This document shows, in pieces, positions 53,863 to 62,805 of a stretch of 64,000 nt of DNA. Location: positions 1 through 64,000 of the forward strand of contig JAJYUL010000009.1 in assembly GCA_021792555.1 (NCBI GenBank), written 5' to 3'. Numbering within the stretch: position 1 is the stretch's first letter; the number at the start of each line of letters is the position of its first letter. The notes beneath the pieces were generated by a model. It was not told the origin of the DNA, made no database searches, and saw only the letters and a program-made list of their open reading frames with translations. The stretch is from Pseudomonadota bacterium (GTDB lineage: Bacteria; Pseudomonadota; Gammaproteobacteria; Steroidobacterales; Steroidobacteraceae). The position numbers and the translations under genes were made by a program.

Positions 53863-54426
53863 TCACGCTGCCGTGGGCGCCCGCACTGGCGGGCGCTCAG
53901 GCCCGGTGAACTCGTCAGCGAACTTCGCGAGGTCGTTCCAGTCCGTCAGCTCATAGTCGCGCCGGGTGTCGGTCGGGCCGCCGCGGCGGCCCGCGATGCG
54001 CTTCATCATCCATCGAGTCACGAACCCGTACGCGCTGTAACGCAGCGCACCGGCCGCATGATGCACGCGCCCCGGCGTCCAGCCCGTGCGCCGCTCGAAC
54101 TCCTCGACACAGCGCTGCAGGCCCGCCCGATCGGCGGCCTCGCTTGCGGCTGCGCTCAGCGAGATCGACAGAAATGCATTCCGCCGTGCCCGGATCGCAT
54201 CCCGGTTCCGCCTGACGAAATCGATCACTGCGCTCTGGTAGCGCCCGGCGTGCACCGAAGCGGCGACCAGCACGGCATCGAACGTGCCGGGCTCGGGCAG
54301 AACCGACGCGTCGCTGCAGTCGGCCGTCAGAACCCTGTGTCCGTTCTGCACCATGCGCGCGGCCAGGAAGCGGGCGATCTTGTACGTGTGCCCTTCGCTC
54401 GTGCCGTAGACGAGAAGCACCTTCAC
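53863..54426 (-). CDS. Flavodoxin-domain (HemG-like) protein
   Basis: This protein of about 187 residues has an FMN-binding flavodoxin start: VLLVYGTSEGHTYKIARFLA and DAVLVAASVHAGRY. The later FLSISLSA and LRYSAYGFVTRWMMKRIA segments resemble the protoporphyrinogen oxidase HemG. GTG at 54426 was chosen as the start as it directly precedes the flavodoxin strand and has GAGG upstream. Activity in haem synthesis is possible; another flavin role cannot be excluded. Confidence 0.85.
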   Translation of the reverse strand: MKVLLVYGTSEGHTYKIARFLAARMVQNGHRVLTADCSDASVLPEPGTFDAVLVAASVHAGRYQSAVIDFVRRNRDAIRARRNAFLSISLSAAASEAADRAGLQRCVEEFERRTGWTPGRVHHAAGALRYSAYGFVTRWMMKRIAGRRGGPTDTRRDYELTDWNDLAKFADEFTGPERPPVRAPTAA

Positions 54427-54651
54427 CGGGATATCCTCGCCGTGCCGAAATGCCTGCGGGACGGGACCGTCCCGCCCGGCGAGTTGGAACAATAGCGAAC
54501 GGGCGCTGCGCGCACATCCGAACAAGTACGCACTCACTTCGGCCCTCGGGCGCGCCAGAGTAGCGGCGCGCACCCGCCGCGCGAGATCGCGAGCGGCCCC
54601 GGCAGACACCGCCCGCGCGCAGCGTTCCGCCGGTGTTCCGCAGGAGGCCCC

Positions 54652-55104
54652 ATGGACAGCCAGCTCACAGATCAGATCCTAACTCTGTTGAGACAGCACC
54701 GGATCATGTCGCTCGCGACGCTCCGGCCGGACGGCTGGCCGCAGGCGACCACGGTCGGTTATGCCCATGAGGGCCTCACCCTGTATTTTCTCTGCGGTCC
54801 GGACAGTCAGAAGGCGGCGAACCTGGCGCGCGACGGGCGGGTGTCCCTCACCATCGATCACGACACGGACGAGGTGATGGACATCAAGGGGCTGTCCATG
54901 GCGGCGCGCGCGCAGTCCGTGCTCGATCCGGCCGAAGCGCAGCGCGCGCTGCATCTGCTGCTTAAGCGCTATCCGCAGCAGACCGCCCTGCCCCTGCCGA
55001 TGCCGAAGCCCTCGGACGTGCGGATATTCCGCGTGACCCCGATCGTGATCTCGGTTCTCGACTACAGCAAGGGGTTCGGGCACACGGAACTCCTCTTGTG
55101 CTGA
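54652..55104 (+). CDS. Pyridoxamine 5'-phosphate oxidase-family protein
   Basis: This 150-residue protein has the split-barrel flavin-binding fold of PNPOx-like proteins: MSLATLRPDGWPQATTVGYAHEGLTLYFLC and KAANLARDGRVSLTID. The C-terminal VRIFRVTPIVISVLDYSKGFGH strand is usual for this group. The substrate is not known, and such proteins can bind FMN, F420 or haem. It stands between divergently transcribed and stress-related genes. Confidence 0.88.
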   Translation: MDSQLTDQILTLLRQHRIMSLATLRPDGWPQATTVGYAHEGLTLYFLCGPDSQKAANLARDGRVSLTIDHDTDEVMDIKGLSMAARAQSVLDPAEAQRALHLLLKRYPQQTALPLPMPKPSDVRIFRVTPIVISVLDYSKGFGHTELLLC

Positions 55105-55241
55105 AGCGCCGCTTGCGTTGTGTAAATCTACTGATTTTCCTGCTGCGCTCGAGTCCCTACGTTGGCCGTGCGTAACCCGAGCGGCCCGCTCAGATTGGGC
55201 CGGCGTGACACGCACCGCCCATACTTGTTGAGGAACATGCC

Positions 55242-55712
55242 ATGGCTGTGAAACCGGTGATGCTCGAGAAGCCGCAGACCGACACCGCACACGCGCTCTC
55301 CCGGGTGCTCGCGGACACGTACTTTCTCTATCTCAAGACACACAACTTCCACTGGAACGTCGAGGGGGCGAATTTCCACAGCCTGCACCTGATGTTCGAG
55401 GAGCAGTATCAGGCGCTGTGGAACACGCTGGATGAGCTCGCCGAGCGCATTCGGGCGCTCGGGCAGTACGCGCCGGGCACGTACGCGAAGCTCCGCGCAC
55501 TTGCAATCGTCACGGAAACCGAAGGCATCCCCAAGAGCGATGCGATGCTGCGCGAGCTGGTCGCGGATCACGAGACGCTGGTCCGGACGGTGCAGACCGC
55601 GCTCGGCACGGCTCATGCCGCCGGCGATGAGGGCACAGCGGGGCTCCTCGCCGATCGGCTCGCCTACCATCAGAAGCAGATCTGGATGATGCGCAGCACG
55701 CTCGGCGCCTGA
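55242..55712 (+). CDS. dps: Dps/ferritin-like DNA protection protein
   Basis: This 156-residue protein has the Dps ferroxidase site: KTHNFHWNVEGANFHSLHLMFEEQYQ with His, Asp/Glu ligands, then LDELAERIRALG. LRELVADHETLVRTVQTAL is the last helix region. Dps stores iron, consumes peroxide and covers DNA in stress. It is of normal length and has a GAGGAAC-like site upstream. No operator was identified. Confidence 0.93.
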   Translation: MAVKPVMLEKPQTDTAHALSRVLADTYFLYLKTHNFHWNVEGANFHSLHLMFEEQYQALWNTLDELAERIRALGQYAPGTYAKLRALAIVTETEGIPKSDAMLRELVADHETLVRTVQTALGTAHAAGDEGTAGLLADRLAYHQKQIWMMRSTLGA

Positions 55713-55751
55713 GACGCCCCTGGGGCGGACGGCGCGCGCGGGGCGGGTCGC

Positions 55752-56573
55752 TCAGCGACCGGCTGCTGCCGAGCCCCAGCCGGCTTCTTGCACGGCGGCG
55801 AGCGGCCGGCGCTCGTCCCAGTGGGTGGCCGTGATCCGGCAGCCGGTGAGGGCATCGGCCGCCGGGCCGATGAGCCACAGCAGCGGCGGCACCATGATGT
55901 GCGGGTCGAGCAGCCGCTCGCGGATCGCCTGCGGCACACCGCGCGGAATCATCCCCGTCAGCGTCGCGCCGCCGGGCAGCAGCGCGTTGACGGTGACCCC
56001 CGTGGCGCGCAGATCCTCTGCCCAGATGAGGGTCTCGGATTCGAGTGCCGCCTTGGAGGGTCCATACGGGGAGAACCCCGCGCGGCGCATGGTGCCGTGA
56101 TTCATCGAGATGTTGATGATCCGGCCCCATCCGGCGCGGATCATGTGCGGCACCGCGGCCCGGGCCATCAGGAACGGCCCATTGACGTTGGTGTCGATCA
56201 CCATGCGCCAGGTGTCGGGCTCGACCTCCCAGAACCGCGTCGGCTCGGTCATGAACCGCTCGCTGACGTATTTCATCCCGCGGCCGGCGTTGTTGACCAG
56301 GATATCGAGCCGGCCGAACCGCTCCAGGGCCGCCCTCACGACCCGGTACGCGTCGGCTTCCAGCCTCACGTCGGCGAGGACCGGGAGGACCGTGTCAGCC
56401 CCGCGCTCATCGGCAAGCGCTTGCACTTCGGCGCGCTCGCGGGCGGCCGTAGCCACCACGCGCACGCCCGCTCCCGCCAGCCCGAGCGCCATGGCACGCC
56501 CGAGGCCGCGCCCTGCGCCGGTGACGATGGCGACGCGGCGCGTGTCCGCGCTGTCGGCAGCAGGCGGTTGCAT
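55752..56573 (-). CDS. Short-chain dehydrogenase/reductase
   Basis: This protein of about 273 residues has the Rossmann motif VTGAGRGLGRAMALGLAGAG, the NNAG motif (LDILVNNAGRGMKY) and the active-site pair Tyr-x-x-x-Lys (SPYGPSKAAL), with an upstream Ser (NISMN). The substrate is unknown. ATG at 56573 is preferred because it is preceded by GAGAGGGAA; a longer version would add a non-homologous leader. The C-terminal 30 residues are Ala/Gly-rich. Confidence 0.9.
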   Translation of the reverse strand: MQPPAADSADTRRVAIVTGAGRGLGRAMALGLAGAGVRVVATAARERAEVQALADERGADTVLPVLADVRLEADAYRVVRAALERFGRLDILVNNAGRGMKYVSERFMTEPTRFWEVEPDTWRMVIDTNVNGPFLMARAAVPHMIRAGWGRIINISMNHGTMRRAGFSPYGPSKAALESETLIWAEDLRATGVTVNALLPGGATLTGMIPRGVPQAIRERLLDPHIMVPPLLWLIGPAADALTGCRITATHWDERRPLAAVQEAGWGSAAAGR

Positions 56574-56799
56574 CGTTCCCTCTCCCTTCTCGGCGGATAT
56601 GGACATGGATGCGCTCCCCCGGCCCCGGATCGGGCGCGCAAGGACGATAACCCCGCCCCGCAGCCTGCACAACGCGCCGGCGGTGCCGGGGCCGACCGTG
56701 CTCCCATCCGGCCCGCCGGCGCGGCACCGCCCAGATCACGTGACGATGATCAGCAGTTGCGAGATGATGCGCGGCGCGTATTACCCCAGGAGGCGAGTC

Positions 56800-57351
56800 A
56801 TGCGACGTCAATTAGCCATCGCGCTCACGGCCGTGCTGCTGCTATCCCAGACGGCCTATGCCGCGCTGCCCGATGGGGCCAAGGCCCCGCTGTTCACCGC
56901 CACGGCGACGCTCGGCGGGAAGACCTATCCGTTTTCTCTGGCGAAGGCGCTGAAGAAAGGTCCGGTGGTGCTCTATTTCTACTTGGCCGCCTTCACGCCC
57001 GGCTGCACGCTCGAGGCGCACCTGTTCGCGCAAGCCATGCCCGAATTCAAGGCGCTCGGCGCCACCGTGATCGGCGTCTCGCATGACTCGATCGCCAAGC
57101 TCAAGCGCTTCTCGGTGAGCGCCTGCCGCAAGAAATTTCCGGTGGCCGCGGACACCACCGGCCGGATCATGAGAGCCTACGATGCGGTGCTGCCGTCGAA
57201 TCCGCTGCTCGCCAATCGGGTCTCGTACGTGATCACGCCGAGCGACCGGATCTTCTACTCGTACACCAATCTCGACCCGCGCCGGCACGTGGCGAACACG
57301 CTCGCGGCAGTGCGCCGCTGGGATGCGGCGCACAAGCGCACGATGCACTGA
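56800..57351 (+). CDS. Exported peroxiredoxin (AhpC/TSA, BCP-like)
   Basis: This 183-residue protein has a signal peptide (IALTAVLLLSQTAYA) and the AhpC/TSA fold. FTPGCTLEAHLF carries the peroxidatic Cys in a motif close to P-x-x-x-T-x-x-C. SACRKKFPVAADT carries a possible second Cys. It probably reduces peroxides in the periplasm. AGGAGG upstream supports the ATG. It faces the convergent S46 peptidase gene across a hairpin. Confidence 0.9.
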   Translation: MRRQLAIALTAVLLLSQTAYAALPDGAKAPLFTATATLGGKTYPFSLAKALKKGPVVLYFYLAAFTPGCTLEAHLFAQAMPEFKALGATVIGVSHDSIAKLKRFSVSACRKKFPVAADTTGRIMRAYDAVLPSNPLLANRVSYVITPSDRIFYSYTNLDPRRHVANTLAAVRRWDAAHKRTMH

Positions 57352-57363
57352 GCGGCTGCGCCC

Positions 57364-57398
57364 GAGCGCCGGCCCCGGATGACCCGGGGCCGGCGCTC
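57364..57398. terminator. Strong bidirectional hairpin
   Basis: GAGCGCCGGCCCCGG at 57364-57378 pairs over 15 bp with 57384-57398 across the loop ATGAC. It is located between the stops of the peroxiredoxin and S46 peptidase genes, so it is likely to act as terminator for both. Confidence 0.75.
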
Positions 57399-57410
57399 AC
57401 CGGCTCTCTG

Positions 57411-59489
57411 TCAGCGTCCGGTGGTCAGTTCCTGCACCAGCGCGTCGGCGTGATAGACGTGCTTCAGCGCCCCCAGGATGATGGCGCTGTCGACTGCCAC
57501 GGCACGATTGTTCTTTCCGTCGTACCAGAACGCGCCGCCGAGGGATGGCGGGTTGCCGTCGAAGATCAGCCCCACGAGCCGTCCCTGCCGATCGATCACG
57601 GGACTTCCTGAGTTGCCGCCCACGATGTCGTTGCTCGAGACGAAGTTCATCGGCGTGGCGGGGTTCAGCCGGTCTTTGGCCGCGAGCCATTCGGGGCTCA
57701 GCTGCAGCGGCGCGTAGCTGCGCGCATGCTTGTACAGGCCGGCCACGGTGGTAAACGGCGGAACCATCTTCCCGTCCCGCAGCCAGCCTTTGACCACTCC
57801 GTACGAGACGCGCTCGGTGAAGGTGGCATCCGGAGGGATGCGGGTGCCGTAGAGCTTGAAGCGCAGCCGAGCGATCTTGGCGGTATTCACCTCGACGGGC
57901 GCGAGCACCTGATCCTCGTATTCCTTACGCAGCTTCAGGTAATACGGCAGCATCTGACGCGCCAGCACGATCATCGGATCGCTCGAGGCCGCAACGGCCT
58001 TCTGCCCGCCCGCCCAGAGCGCCTTGCGCACCGCGATGTCCGCGAGCTTGCTGCCGAAGACGGCATGCGCGGCCACCTGCTGCGGGGAGTCCTTGGCGAA
58101 CAGCGTCACGCAGATCGGGGCATCCGAGCCCAGCAGATCGCGCATCGTGGTGAGATACGAGGACAGCACGAGCGCGTCATAGTGCGGGTGCACGGGTGCC
58201 GGAGAGAGCAGCTGCTGCTCGAGCAGCGGCAGATTCGCCGCCCGGTACTCCCCGATGCGCTTGTCCTGCGGCAGCGTCCGCTCGTGCGCCCCGAGCACGA
58301 TGCCGAAAGCGATGCTGAACAGGCGCGCGTTGAATATGCCGTGTCTGACGATCAGGAAAGCCGGCAGGAATATCGATTTGCCGCGCCGTTCCGCCGCGGC
58401 GATGGCCTTCCACGCGCCGCCGTACTGTGCGCGCAGGCGCGGATTGGCCGCCACCTGGGCGCGTAGAGCCGCCTCGGCCCGCTCCTTGCGAGTGAACTGG
58501 CGCGCGTCATTGAGGGCGGCGAGCTGCCCGTCGAGCGACTTGATCGCGTTGTCCACGAAGAACAGCGTGCCGGCGGCCACTGCGGCGTTGTGCGCACTCT
58601 GGGCCGAGAAGGCCTCGAGCAGGCCCTGGTCGTGCGCCAGGAACTGCAGCGCCAGCGGGAAGATCGGGTAGCGAAGCGCCTTCAGCTGCGCGATGGTGTC
58701 GTCGCGCTGGGTGGCGCCGGGATTGCCGGAGGTGAACACCAGCTCACCGGCGCGCGGCCCGTGCGCCGACATGCGGAAATACTCCGGCGTGTGCGCCGGT
58801 TTGCCGTGCACGTACACCCGCAGCACGCTGATGTCATAGTCGTAGCGCGGGTAATTGAAATTATCCGGGTAGCCGCCGAAGAACGAGGTCTGCTGGCTCG
58901 GCACGAACACCAGCCTCACATCCTGATAGCGGCGGTACTTGTAGAGCCAGTCCTCGCCGCCGTGATACAGATGCACCACCTGGCAGCGCCATTTGTGCGC
59001 ATCCCCGGCCACGCAGGCCGATTCGAGCCGGTTCGACACCGCGCGCATGGCCGCCGCATACGCCGCGCCGCTCTTGCCGCGCGTCGCCTGATTGACCGCG
59101 CCGGTCACATTGCGCTGGTGCACGAGCTGCTCGACCTCCATGGCCGGGCACTTGAGCTCCTCCTTGCGCGTGGCGGCATAGAAAAAGTGTGCCATCAGAT
59201 TGTGCCCGGGGCGCGAGAGCCCCTCGAGGCACTCGACCGCGCAGTGGTGGTTGCTCAGCACCAGGCCGTGGGGCGAGACGAACGAGCCCGAGCAGCCCTC
59301 CGCGAGGCGCACGGAAGCGAGTTGCACGTGCCGGATCCACTGCGCGGTGGGCGTGAAGCCGAAGCGCTGTTTGAGCGTCGCGACGGGCAGGTTCGTCAGC
59401 GGCCACATACCCTCCCCGGCGTGGGACGCCGGGATCCACAAGAGAGCCAGCAGTACGCCGGCCAGCCACGCAGAGCCCTTATTTTTCAT
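57411..59489 (-). CDS. S46-family dipeptidyl-peptidase (DPP7/DPP11-like)
   Basis: This 692-residue protein has a signal peptide (SAWLAGVLLALLWIPASHAGEG) and the chymotrypsin-like parts of S46 peptidases. The His is in GLVLSNHHCAVECLEG, the Asp in the FNYPRYDYDIS region, and the Ser in NDIVGGNSGSPVID near the end. The KSLDGQLAALNDARQFTRKE helical segment is typical of the family. It removes dipeptides from oligopeptides in the periplasm. S46 peptidases are largely confined to bacteria living on peptides, and several occur in Xanthomonadales. Confidence 0.94.
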   Translation of the reverse strand: MKNKGSAWLAGVLLALLWIPASHAGEGMWPLTNLPVATLKQRFGFTPTAQWIRHVQLASVRLAEGCSGSFVSPHGLVLSNHHCAVECLEGLSRPGHNLMAHFFYAATRKEELKCPAMEVEQLVHQRNVTGAVNQATRGKSGAAYAAAMRAVSNRLESACVAGDAHKWRCQVVHLYHGGEDWLYKYRRYQDVRLVFVPSQQTSFFGGYPDNFNYPRYDYDISVLRVYVHGKPAHTPEYFRMSAHGPRAGELVFTSGNPGATQRDDTIAQLKALRYPIFPLALQFLAHDQGLLEAFSAQSAHNAAVAAGTLFFVDNAIKSLDGQLAALNDARQFTRKERAEAALRAQVAANPRLRAQYGGAWKAIAAAERRGKSIFLPAFLIVRHGIFNARLFSIAFGIVLGAHERTLPQDKRIGEYRAANLPLLEQQLLSPAPVHPHYDALVLSSYLTTMRDLLGSDAPICVTLFAKDSPQQVAAHAVFGSKLADIAVRKALWAGGQKAVAASSDPMIVLARQMLPYYLKLRKEYEDQVLAPVEVNTAKIARLRFKLYGTRIPPDATFTERVSYGVVKGWLRDGKMVPPFTTVAGLYKHARSYAPLQLSPEWLAAKDRLNPATPMNFVSSNDIVGGNSGSPVIDRQGRLVGLIFDGNPPSLGGAFWYDGKNNRAVAVDSAIILGALKHVYHADALVQELTTGR

Positions 59490-59880
59490 AACCCTTCCTC
59501 CCGCGCTTCGCGGCGCGTAATCGTTGCACCGCGCGACGCGCGGCTCTTGGCGGCAAGCATAGGCATCGGCAGCCGATCTGCAAAGAGGCCGGACCCGCAC
59601 AGGGTCCGGGGCGGGTCGCCCGCCCCCCCTCCCCGGATGCGGCCAGCGTGAGACCCGGTCGGCTGGGCTCGACACGCAACTGTGCGACAAGTCAAGGAAG
59701 CCCGTCACGTTGCCCCCCGGCCCGCCGCTCGTCCGCTCCTGACGGCCGCTGATCGGAAAGCGCCGCGAAACCGTGCTTGGTTGCTAGATCGAGTCCCTTC
59801 AATACATTAGAGTCGCCGGCAACTCGAGAAACCAGGGGCCCAACCCCGTGCGAGTTCCGCGTTCATCCGAAGAGTTACGT
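59490..59880. promoter_or_regulatory. Intergenic region upstream of pilin operon
   Basis: This 391-bp region lies between the divergent S46 gene and the fimT-pilVWXY1 operon. No gene is supported. A promoter for the pilin genes should be near 59770-59870, with an AT-richer ATACATTAGAG segment, but no certain sigma-54 site was seen. Confidence 0.4.
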
Positions 59881-60438
59881 ATGACAAGGCAGCTGGGCGT
59901 CACGCTGCTCGAGCTGCTGGTCGCGATCGCGGTTGCCGCGATTCTCATCGGCATCGCGGTGCCGGCGCTGACGCTGTTCGTTCAGAACAGCCGCGAGAAC
60001 ACCGAAGCGGACTCGCTCATCACCAGTCTCGAATACGCCCGCAGCGAGGCCGTCAAGCGCGACGCGGACGTCACCGTTTGTGCATCGACCGACGGAAGCA
60101 CTTGCAGTCAGTCCTCCAACTGGGCCACCGGCTGGGTCGTCGAGACGGCCACGAGCACACCGACCGTGCTGCAGGTCATGCCGCAGCTGACCGAGGGCAA
60201 CACTCTCACGGCAAGCTTCAACGGCGATGGCGTCGGCAACGTCACCTTCCAGCCGGACGGCTTCGTGCAGGCCGCGGCCGGCTCCGGGGTGTACTTGACC
60301 ACATACTTTACGCTGTGCGACAGCCGGGGCGCGAAGTACGCCCGCGACATTGAAGTGAGCGCCACCGGTGCGGTGCAAGCCTCATCGACGCCCGGCCAGA
60401 CGCTGGGCAATCCGTCGCAAGCACTAGTCTGCCCCTAA
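59881..60438 (+). CDS. fimT: Type IV minor pilin, GspH/FimT family
   Basis: This 185-residue prepilin has a very short leader MTRQLG followed by the cleavage motif VTLLELLVAIAVAAILIGIAVPAL, whose Glu5 is present. The C-terminal domain has the GspH-like pattern SLEYARSEAVKRDADVTVCAS. It belongs to the minor pilins that prime pilus assembly. Its stop overlaps the pilV start by one base (TAATG). Position at the head of the operon fits fimT/fimU. Confidence 0.9.
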   Translation: MTRQLGVTLLELLVAIAVAAILIGIAVPALTLFVQNSRENTEADSLITSLEYARSEAVKRDADVTVCASTDGSTCSQSSNWATGWVVETATSTPTVLQVMPQLTEGNTLTASFNGDGVGNVTFQPDGFVQAAAGSGVYLTTYFTLCDSRGAKYARDIEVSATGAVQASSTPGQTLGNPSQALVCP

Positions 60439-61082
60439 TGGCGGCCCTTATGATCTGCAATACGCTGAGCGACCCTGAAGGACCGACACGCGATGCGCGT
60501 GGCGCGCGCGCCGACCTCGCAGCCGGCGCGCAGGATGCATGCAGCAGATTTCCTCGAGCCCCGCGCGGCCACTTCGGATCGCGCGGCTTCACGCTGGTGG
60601 AAGTGCTGGTCGCGGTCTTGGTCATCAGTATCGGCATGCTCGGCGTGGCGCGCCTGGTGCTCGCCGCGGTAAAGGCCAACGACAGCGCGTACTTCCGCAC
60701 CCAGGCAGCGAATCTTGCCTACTCTATCCTCGATGAGATGCGGGCAAACCGTACCTACGCCATGAGCGCCCCCGGGTACACCGCCACCGGTCCGGTCTCG
60801 AACCCGGGCTACCAGTGCGTCGGCACGGGCAACACCTGCACGGCTGCCGAGATGGCCCAGTACGAGCTGTACCGGTGGCAGCAGCAGCTCAACTCCGCCA
60901 CCGGCGGCGCACTGCCCAGGGGTACCGGTACGGTCAGCATGCAATTCCCGACCGGACCGGGCCAGCTGCCGATCGCCACCATCACCATTACCTGGGACGA
61001 CAGCCTCGCGCAGTGGGCTTTCGGTACGCCGCAGAACACCACGCCGACTTCCGCCACCTTTACGCTGGAGGGCGTGCTGTGA
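60438..61082 (+). CDS. pilV: Type IV pilus minor pilin PilV
   Basis: This 214-residue prepilin has the cleavage motif GSRG-FTLVEVLVAVLVISIGMLGVARLVLAA. DEMRANRTYAM and YRWQQQLNSATGG are typical of PilV. The leader of about 49 residues is much longer than usual (6-30). No closer start codon in frame was found; an ATG four codons later is possible. Leader length apart, the call is supported by its position before pilW. Confidence 0.9.
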   Translation: MAALMICNTLSDPEGPTRDARGARADLAAGAQDACSRFPRAPRGHFGSRGFTLVEVLVAVLVISIGMLGVARLVLAAVKANDSAYFRTQAANLAYSILDEMRANRTYAMSAPGYTATGPVSNPGYQCVGTGNTCTAAEMAQYELYRWQQQLNSATGGALPRGTGTVSMQFPTGPGQLPIATITITWDDSLAQWAFGTPQNTTPTSATFTLEGVL

Positions 61083-62245
61083 GAGCGAGCGCCGCCAGCC
61101 GCCGCGCCCGCGCGCATCACCCGATGCTGGCGCGCGGCTTCTCGCTGCTCGAACTGATGGTCGCGCTCGTGCTCGGGCTGATCGTCACGGGCGCGGTCAT
61201 CTCGACCTTCGTCAGCGTGCATTCGGCCTCGAAGGACACCACCGGCATCGCCGACCTGGCCGACAATGGCCGCATCGCGCTCGACATCCTGCAGCAGTCG
61301 CTGCGCAGCGCAGGCTACATGGCTTGCAACAGCACGCTGCGGCAGGTCACCACGGTTGCGCCCAACGCAGGCGATCCGCTCGAGAGCGACCTGACCGAGG
61401 CCCTGGCCGGCTATGAGGCCTCCGGAAGCGCTCCGGGCAACACTCTGAGCCTCAGCGAGAATCCGCAGGGCACCAGTTCGCTCTCAGACTGGGACAGCAC
61501 TCCGGAGCTCGGCGGGCAATTGGACCCCTCGGCGGCGACCGATTCCTCAGCCCTGCCCATCAAGGGCAGCGACGTCATCGCGGTGCATACCCTGTACTCG
61601 CAGGTATTGCCCGTGTACACGACCGCCCAGTCCGGGAGCGATTCGGTGACCGTGCAGAGCACGAGCGGGTTCAGCGCCGGCCAGCTCGGGGTCGTCTCGA
61701 ATTGCGCCAGCTCCGTGGTCGACCCGATCGACGGCGTCAGCGGCAACACCATCAGCTTCGCGCAGCCGCTCGGACAGGCCTTCGGCGCCGGCGCCGAGGT
61801 GGGCGTCGCAGATACGATCGTCTTTTACATCGGCACCGGAACCGACGGCGACGGGGCGCTCTACTCCTACTCGCTCGCCGGCAACTCCACCTTCGTCAAT
61901 CCGCCCGCCGAAATCGCCCCCGATATCGAGAACATGCAGATTCTCTACGGTGTGGACACCAACGGCTCGCTGGCGGCGACCGAGTACGTGACGGCCGATC
62001 AGCTGCCCACGGCCGTCGCGAACAATCCGGACTGCCCGGCGATCGCGGGCACGGCGGGCGTGGAGTTCAACTGCGTCGTCAGCGTGAAGATTGCGCTGCT
62101 CGCAGCAAGTCCGCCCGGCGCCATGCCGATGCCGACGCAGGCCCGCACGTACGATCTGCTCGGCACGCAGGTCACCGCCCCTATCGATACGCGCATGCGG
62201 CAGGTATTCGAAACCACCGTTACGCTGCGCGACACCACTGACTGA
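61079..62245 (+). CDS. pilW: Type IV pilus minor pilin PilW
   Basis: This 388-residue protein starts with GTG overlapping the pilV stop, or with ATG at 61124, giving the shorter leader MLARG. The cleavage site is RG-FSLLELMVALVLGLIVTGAVIS. The large C-terminal domain has VHSASKDTTGIADLADNGRIALDILQQSLR and later a Cys pair (NPDCPAIA, FNCVVS), as in PilW. It is part of the priming complex with PilV, PilX and PilY1. Confidence 0.92.
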   Translation: MRASAASRRARAHHPMLARGFSLLELMVALVLGLIVTGAVISTFVSVHSASKDTTGIADLADNGRIALDILQQSLRSAGYMACNSTLRQVTTVAPNAGDPLESDLTEALAGYEASGSAPGNTLSLSENPQGTSSLSDWDSTPELGGQLDPSAATDSSALPIKGSDVIAVHTLYSQVLPVYTTAQSGSDSVTVQSTSGFSAGQLGVVSNCASSVVDPIDGVSGNTISFAQPLGQAFGAGAEVGVADTIVFYIGTGTDGDGALYSYSLAGNSTFVNPPAEIAPDIENMQILYGVDTNGSLAATEYVTADQLPTAVANNPDCPAIAGTAGVEFNCVVSVKIALLAASPPGAMPMPTQARTYDLLGTQVTAPIDTRMRQVFETTVTLRDTTD

Positions 62246-62262
62246 GCCACACCGGACGCATC

Positions 62263-62805
62263 ATGACCGCTCAGCAAGACATCCGAGCAGGCAACGCCAA
62301 GCGGCAGCGGGGCACGGTCCTGTTCGTGTCGCTCATTTTTCTCCTCGTCCTCACCTTGATTGCCGTGATGCTCGCCCGTTCGCAGACCACCGAGGAGCGT
62401 CTGGCGCAGAACGACGCGAACCACGATGTCGCCCTCGAGGCCGCCGGCGCCACGCTGCGCTTTGCAGAAATGAATCTCGACGAAGGCACCTACACCGATT
62501 TCACGCAGGACACCGGCGGGCTCTACCAGCTCAATCCGTTGAACAACAGAATCTACTCCCCGACCCTCTGGACGCAGACGGCCGCGGTGATGTCCTACAC
62601 CGGACCGGCGCTGCCGTCGATTTCCCCGGCGCCGCAGTTCATCGTCGAGCAGATGCCCTCGGTGCCCAAGCCCGGCACCCCGCTCGGGGGATGCAACGGT
62701 TACGGCGCCAACGGCTGCGTTCAGGTCTTTCAGATCACCGCCCATTCCACGGGGGCGGATCAGACCGCCAACGCGACCCTGCGCAGCACCTACGAGGTGG
62801 AATGA
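62263..62805 (+). CDS. pilX: Type IV pilus minor pilin PilX
   Basis: This 180-residue protein starts with a basic leader and a hydrophobic stretch RGTVLFVSLIFLLVLTLIAVMLARSQTTEERLAQN. The helix is typical of PilX, and the leader cleavage site G-TVLFV differs from the usual G-F, as in other PilX proteins. The C-terminal part has one Cys pair (GGCNGYGANGC). It overlaps pilY1 by 4 bases (ATGA). Confidence 0.9.
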   Translation: MTAQQDIRAGNAKRQRGTVLFVSLIFLLVLTLIAVMLARSQTTEERLAQNDANHDVALEAAGATLRFAEMNLDEGTYTDFTQDTGGLYQLNPLNNRIYSPTLWTQTAAVMSYTGPALPSISPAPQFIVEQMPSVPKPGTPLGGCNGYGANGCVQVFQITAHSTGADQTANATLRSTYEVE

